Under the pieces are notes generated by a model, which was not told the origin of the DNA, made no database searches, and saw nothing but the letters and a program-made list of their open reading frames with translations. A program made the position numbers and the translations under genes. From positions 2,170,001 to 2,234,000 of the forward strand of contig NZ_CP060696.1 in NCBI RefSeq assembly GCF_014467055.1: 64,000 bases of DNA, in the 5' to 3' direction. Below are positions 60,238 to 64,000 of the stretch, piece by piece (the first letter of the stretch is position 1; every line of letters starts with the position of its first letter). The stretch comes from Caproicibacterium amylolyticum (GTDB lineage: Bacteria; Bacillota; Clostridia; Oscillospirales; Acutalibacteraceae).

Positions 60238-61762
60238 TCTGTTCTCCTCCCGCCATGAGCAGGCCGATGGTTTTTTCGTCTACCTCGCCCTGCCGGAAAC
60301 TGTCCACAATCTGCCCTTTATAGAGTACATCAATCGTATCGGCAACACTCATGATTTCGTCCAGTTCCAAAGAAACAAGCAGAATTGCACGGCCGCGGTC
60401 GCGCTCACGAATCAGTGTTTTGTGTACATATTCAATCGCACCGACATCCAAACCACGGGTCGGCTGCACAGCAATCAGCAAATCCGGTTCATTCGCCACT
60501 TCACGGCCAATGATTACTTTCTGCTGGTTGCCGCCGGAAAGTCCGCGGGCAGGATGCTTTGCGCAGTCCTCCGGGCGGACATCGTAATCCTTGATAAGAC
60601 CATTCGTGAAGGAAAGAATCTCCGCGCGGTTCAGCATGCCGTTTTTGCTGTACGGTTTGGTACGGTACTTTTCCAGAACTGCGTTTTCCGCAACAGTAAA
60701 GTCCATTACCAGCCCGCGCTTCTGCCTATCTTCATGTATCGTAGCAATTTTGTGGTCAATCACGTTGCGCGGGTTGGTGTTCTGAATTTCCTCACCCTTG
60801 ATTTTCACGGTGCCGCTCTCGGCTTTCGTCAGATTGGTGACTGCTTCAATCAGCTCTTTCTGGCCGTTGCCGTCAATGCCGGCAATGCCCACAATCTCGC
60901 CAGCATGCACCTGCAGCGAAAGGTTCTGCACGGCGGGCAGCCCGCGGTCATCCTTGACATTCAGGTTGTCGATTTCAAACACCACTTCGCCGGGCTGCGC
61001 CGGAGTCTTTTCCACAACCAACTGTACGGCGTGACCGACCATCTTGGAAGCAAGCTCCTCCTCGTCTTCATCAGCGACATTCACGGTGTCAATGTACTTG
61101 CCGCGGCGGATAATGGTGCAGGTGTCGGAGCTTTCCTTAATTTCTTTGAGCTTATGCGTGATGATGATAATGGTTTTGCCGTCCGCAATCAGGTTGTGCA
61201 TAATTTCAATCAAATCTTCAATTTCCTGCGGCGTCAGCACAGCCGTTGGTTCGTCCAAAATCAGCAAATCAGCCCCGCGGTACAGCGCCTTCAGAATTTC
61301 GACACGCTGCTGCATACCGACGGAAATGTCCTCCACTTTGGCATCCGGGTCTACTTCCAAACCGTACTTTTGGACCAGTCCTTCCACATGTTCCCGAGCT
61401 TTTTTCATGTCCAGTACGCCGAAGCGGCTGGTGGTTTCGTTGCCCAGAATAATGTTCTGTGTAACTGTAAAATTGTCCACCAGCATAAAATGCTGATGCA
61501 CCATGCCGATACCGTGGGCAATGGCAATGTTTGGGTTTGTGATATTTACCTTTTCTCCGTTCAGGTAAATTTCACCCTCATCCGCCTGATAAAGCCCGTA
61601 CAGCACGTTCATAAGCGTACTTTTTCCCGCGCCGTTCTCACCCAGCAAGGAGTGGATAGTCCCTTTTTTCACATCCAGGTCTACCTTGTCCAGCGCACAG
61701 AAGGTACCAAAGATTTTCGTTATGCCGTGCATTTGCACCGCATAGTCGCTGCTGACCTCCAT
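60221..61762 (-). CDS. Nucleoside ABC transporter ATPase (two-domain)
   Basis: 513 aa. The first domain has Walker A GENGAGKST at 41-49, signature VGMQQRVEILKAL and Walker [14 protein letters not shown]. The second has the degenerate GIDGNGQKE in place of Walker A, signature LSGGNQQKV and LLIAVQPTRGLDVGA; both departures are usual in this sugar/nucleoside family. It energises import with the two downstream permeases and the BMP lipoprotein. GGAGG precedes the ATG. Confidence 0.94.
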   Translation of the reverse strand: MEVSSDYAVQMHGITKIFGTFCALDKVDLDVKKGTIHSLLGENGAGKSTLMNVLYGLYQADEGEIYLNGEKVNITNPNIAIAHGIGMVHQHFMLVDNFTVTQNIILGNETTSRFGVLDMKKAREHVEGLVQKYGLEVDPDAKVEDISVGMQQRVEILKALYRGADLLILDEPTAVLTPQEIEDLIEIMHNLIADGKTIIIITHKLKEIKESSDTCTIIRRGKYIDTVNVADEDEEELASKMVGHAVQLVVEKTPAQPGEVVFEIDNLNVKDDRGLPAVQNLSLQVHAGEIVGIAGIDGNGQKELIEAVTNLTKAESGTVKIKGEEIQNTNPRNVIDHKIATIHEDRQKRGLVMDFTVAENAVLEKYRTKPYSKNGMLNRAEILSFTNGLIKDYDVRPEDCAKHPARGLSGGNQQKVIIGREVANEPDLLIAVQPTRGLDVGAIEYVHKTLIRERDRGRAILLVSLELDEIMSVADTIDVLYKGQIVDSFRQGEVDEKTIGLLMAGGEQNGKDS

Positions 61763-61796
61763 TTTGACTTACCTCCGCGTAGTCGTTCTTTTATTC

Positions 61797-61840
61797 TAAA
61801 AAAAGCGGAGCGCCCAAAAGAGAACGCCCCGCTTTTTAGG
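61797..61840 (-). terminator. Partial terminator between the lipoprotein and ABC genes
   Basis: AAAAAAAGCGG (61798-61808) pairs with CCGCTTTTT (61828-61836) around an AT/GC loop. It follows the lipoprotein stop by about 38 bases and would allow more binding protein than transporter. Confidence 0.75.
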
Positions 61841-61876
61841 GAACCCGTTTCAGGGGAGTTTCCCGATTACTGCTGC

Positions 61877-63007
61877 TTACTTTAAAGAGCTCTGATATTT
61901 TTCGAACTCTGCCTTGGTAGCCGGCGGAGTAATCTTGCCGCTCTTAATGTCAGCTTCAACCTTCAGGGCTGCGTTGTAGGTTGCGTCACCCATCAGCTTG
62001 TGCTCTTCCGGAATGCCGACAGCATCTTCTGTCAGGCCGTAGGTATAGGTCTTTCCGCCAATCTTTTCGCCGCTCATGGATTTCTTGGAAACATCCTCAA
62101 CCGCCGCGTGGACCAGCTTCAGTGCAGAAGTCAGAACATTCTGCGGAGCCAGGTAAGCCTGATCACGGTCAACGCCGATTGCATACTTGCCGGCATCCTT
62201 AGCTGCGGCAATAACGCCAACGCCAACACCGCCTGCTGCATGGAAAACGATATCACAGCCGCTGGAGAACATGCTGTTTGCGATTGCCTTGCCCTTGGAA
62301 GAATCAGAGAAGCTTTCCGCATACTGTGCATCAACGGTGATCTTCTTGTTCAGTTCCTTTGCTGCATAAGCAACACCGGCCTTGTAGCCGAACTCAAACT
62401 GGTCAATGATGTTGCTGGTAATGCCGCCGACAAAACCAACCTTACCGGTCTTAGTTGTTTTGCCTGCAATGTAGCCAACAATGAAGGAAGGCTCCTGTGC
62501 GCGGAACATAACACCTGCTACGTTAGCAGGCATGGACTTTGCATCGTAACCATTATCAACAATCGCATAATTGATGTCCGGGTTTGCCTTTGCAGCAGTG
62601 CCGATGGACTGCGCCATTGCAAAACCGATGCCCCAAATGAGCTTGGACTCGTCGTCGGCAGCCTTGTCCAGGTTGGTAGCATAGTCGGACTCCTGCTTGG
62701 ATTCAATATAATTGACATCCGCGCCTGTGTCCTTTTTCAGGTTCTGCAGACCTTCCCAGGAAGACTGGTTGAAAGACTGGTCGTTTACGCCGCCGGTATC
62801 TGTAACCATACGGATTTTGTAGCCCTTGCCGTCTACCGAAGTGGTGTTGCTGGTTGTACCTGCTGCACTTGCCACAGACGCAGTGCTTTCCGCTGCGCTG
62901 CTTCCGGCAGCAGAGCTGACGGCTGTTCCTGTGCCGCCGCAGGCACCCATTGACACAGCCATTGCACCGGCCAAAACAGCAGCCAGCAGTTTCTTCATCT
63001 TTTTCAT
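61877..63007 (-). CDS. BMP-family nucleoside-binding lipoprotein
   Basis: 376 aa. Lipoprotein signal KKLLAAVLAGAMAVSMGAC with lipidated C23, then a Ser/Ala/Thr-rich linker to about residue 55. The BMP domain follows: IRMVTDTGGVNDQSFNQSSWEGL, ESDYATNLDKAADDESKLIWGIGF, VGFVGGITSNIIDQFEFGYKAG, and IGVDRDQAY. It binds (deoxy)nucleosides outside the membrane for the ABC importer. AGGAGG lies before the ATG. Confidence 0.94.
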   Translation of the reverse strand: MKKMKKLLAAVLAGAMAVSMGACGGTGTAVSSAAGSSAAESTASVASAAGTTSNTTSVDGKGYKIRMVTDTGGVNDQSFNQSSWEGLQNLKKDTGADVNYIESKQESDYATNLDKAADDESKLIWGIGFAMAQSIGTAAKANPDINYAIVDNGYDAKSMPANVAGVMFRAQEPSFIVGYIAGKTTKTGKVGFVGGITSNIIDQFEFGYKAGVAYAAKELNKKITVDAQYAESFSDSSKGKAIANSMFSSGCDIVFHAAGGVGVGVIAAAKDAGKYAIGVDRDQAYLAPQNVLTSALKLVHAAVEDVSKKSMSGEKIGGKTYTYGLTEDAVGIPEEHKLMGDATYNAALKVEADIKSGKITPPATKAEFEKYQSSLK

Positions 63008-63124
63008 CTTGTTGCTTCCTCCTATTAGTAGAAGTAAATATCAAATCCGTGTATTTGCGGCATTCCGCCGACAGAAACACGGGTTTTCGGCGTTTAGACA
63101 GCCTCTTTCATTTTTTCCCACAGA

Positions 63125-64000
63125 TCAGCCTACAATCTCAGCCAAGCGGGAAGTTCCTGTGATTTCAGGCTGGATGCCGAATGCATCCAGTATAGTTGCG
63201 CCAATATCCGCAAAAGTCCGCAGTGTACCCAAATTGGCACCTGCCTGCACGCGCGCCCCTGCAATCACCCAAGGTGTATATTCACGTGAATGGTCAGTAC
63301 TGGGCGTAATGGGGTCACAGCCGTGGTCGGCAGTGAACATCAGCAGGTCATCCGGCCCCAAATGCTCCAGCAGGGCGGGAACAGCTTTGTCCACAGTGGT
63401 CAGCCCCTTCGCGTAACCCTCCACATCATTGCGGTGACCATAAAGCATATCAAAATCGACCAGATTCACAAAGCACAGACCATTAAAATCCCGCTTTGTC
63501 AGTTGGATGGATTGAGCGATACCATCATCGTTTCCGGTTGTTCTTGTGAACTCAGTAATACCTTTGCCCGCAAAAATATCATTGATTTTGCCGACCGCAA
63601 TCACATCTTTGCCCGCAGCGGAAAGCTGGTCAAGCATCGTGGTCTGCGGCGGCAGCAGAGAAAAGTCGTGGCGGCGGGTAGTACGGGTGTAATCCGGATA
63701 TTTGCCGGTAAACGGCCGCGCAATTACCCTGCCAACACCATGTTCGCCGACCAGCATCTTTCGTGCAATTTCGCAGTCATGGTAAAGCTCTTCCACTGAA
63801 ACTATGTCCTCATGTGCAGCCACCTGAAACACACTGTCGGCTGAAGTGTAAACAATCAGTGCACCTGTGCGCTCATGCTCCTGCCCATAGTCCTTGATGA
63901 CCTCCGTGCCGGAATACGGCTTATTGCAAAGCACTGCACGTCCGGTTTTGCGGCTGAATTCCTCCAGCACTTCTTTTGGAAAGCCATTTGGGTAAGTCGG
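63125..64000 (-). CDS. deoB: Phosphopentomutase DeoB (5' partial)
   Basis: 292 residues visible; the frame is open to the window edge, so roughly the N-terminal 100 residues are outside. Alkaline-phosphatase-like metal motifs are present: FVNLVDFDMLYGHRND, MFTADHGCDPITPSTDHSREY and a KPYSGTEVIKDYG segment. It interconverts (deoxy)ribose-1-P and -5-P, linking nucleoside phosphorylase to DeoC. It lies 117 bases upstream of the BMP lipoprotein in the same direction. Confidence 0.95.
   Translation of the reverse strand, partial: PTYPNGFPKEVLEEFSRKTGRAVLCNKPYSGTEVIKDYGQEHERTGALIVYTSADSVFQVAAHEDIVSVEELYHDCEIARKMLVGEHGVGRVIARPFTGKYPDYTRTTRRHDFSLLPPQTTMLDQLSAAGKDVIAVGKINDIFAGKGITEFTRTTGNDDGIAQSIQLTKRDFNGLCFVNLVDFDMLYGHRNDVEGYAKGLTTVDKAVPALLEHLGPDDLLMFTADHGCDPITPSTDHSREYTPWVIAGARVQAGANLGTLRTFADIGATILDAFGIQPEITGTSRLAEIVG

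Noticed and set aside
60056..61885. Open frame of about 609 codons on + opposite the ABC ATPase
   Set aside because: It runs across three real minus-strand genes and their boundaries, with no start signal and no recognisable domain.
58200..63007. Sugar rather than nucleoside importer
   Set aside because: The BMP-type lipoprotein, NupP/NupQ-like permeases and flanking deoB, deoC and pdp all point to nucleosides.

Overview
The window is Firmicutes DNA of moderate GC, most likely a clostridial Oscillospiraceae/Ruminococcaceae-type genome. Evidence: AGGAGG-type ribosome binding sites, an SPP1-like Gram-positive siphophage, the ecfA1-ecfA2-ecfT-truA order, a ThrE two-part exporter, a BMP-type nucleoside ABC system and polyphosphate:AMP phosphotransferase. 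The genus cannot be fixed from sequence alone. 

Positions 1 to about 28.1 kb are the right-hand part of an integrated siphophage, all main genes on +. Order: end of the replication module (MBL-fold hydrolase, replisome organiser, DnaC-type loader, small proteins, RusA resolvase, sigma-like late regulator); a roughly 3 kb AT-rich cargo stretch (small transcription units on both strands and a NACHT NTPase); packaging (terS, terL, portal, MuF-toxin head protein plus probable immunity protein); head (GP20 scaffold, P22-like coat, connectors); tail (tube, two assembly chaperones, tape measure, distal tail, Tal-like protein, collagen-like fibre, beta-propeller protein); lysis (amidase, XhlA-like protein, LLH holin). 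Integrase and repressor are not present and must lie left of base 1. The phage/host junction lies between two terminators, about 28,045-28,170. 

28.2-28.6 kb is a four-gene tRNA operon on the minus strand (Gly, Arg, His, Gln) with its own promoter and terminator. The host chromosome follows, mostly minus strand: MATE exporter, an unassigned radical-SAM-like protein, DegV (+), a crippled IS3 element lying in the loop of a convergent terminator, a zinc-finger Clp ATPase, pgsA-cvpA-DUF5711-truA-ecfT-ecfA2-ecfA1, an rRNA-type methyltransferase, glmM, ruvB, then ruvA-ruvC separated from ruvB by a 0.7 kb hairpin-rich non-coding block. Polyphosphate:AMP phosphotransferase (+) converges on a five-gene operon (hydrolase, acyltransferase, zinc-ribbon membrane protein, ThrE pair) that sits behind a DEAD-box helicase. 

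The last 8 kb is a deoxynucleoside salvage region: deoB, a BMP lipoprotein with its ABC ATPase and two permeases to import nucleosides, then a PNPOx-like protein, deoC and pyrimidine-nucleoside phosphorylase. Imported nucleosides are phosphorolysed, the pentose phosphate is isomerised by DeoB and cleaved by DeoC. 

The most notable items are: (i) the NACHT gene as phage cargo; (ii) a two-TM 50-aa peptide gene convergent with a promoter-driven small RNA, resembling a type I toxin-antitoxin; (iii) a complete antisense mini-gene for a 24-aa Cys-rich peptide; (iv) the MuF toxin/immunity pair; (v) a degenerate dispersed intergenic repeat family with three copies.
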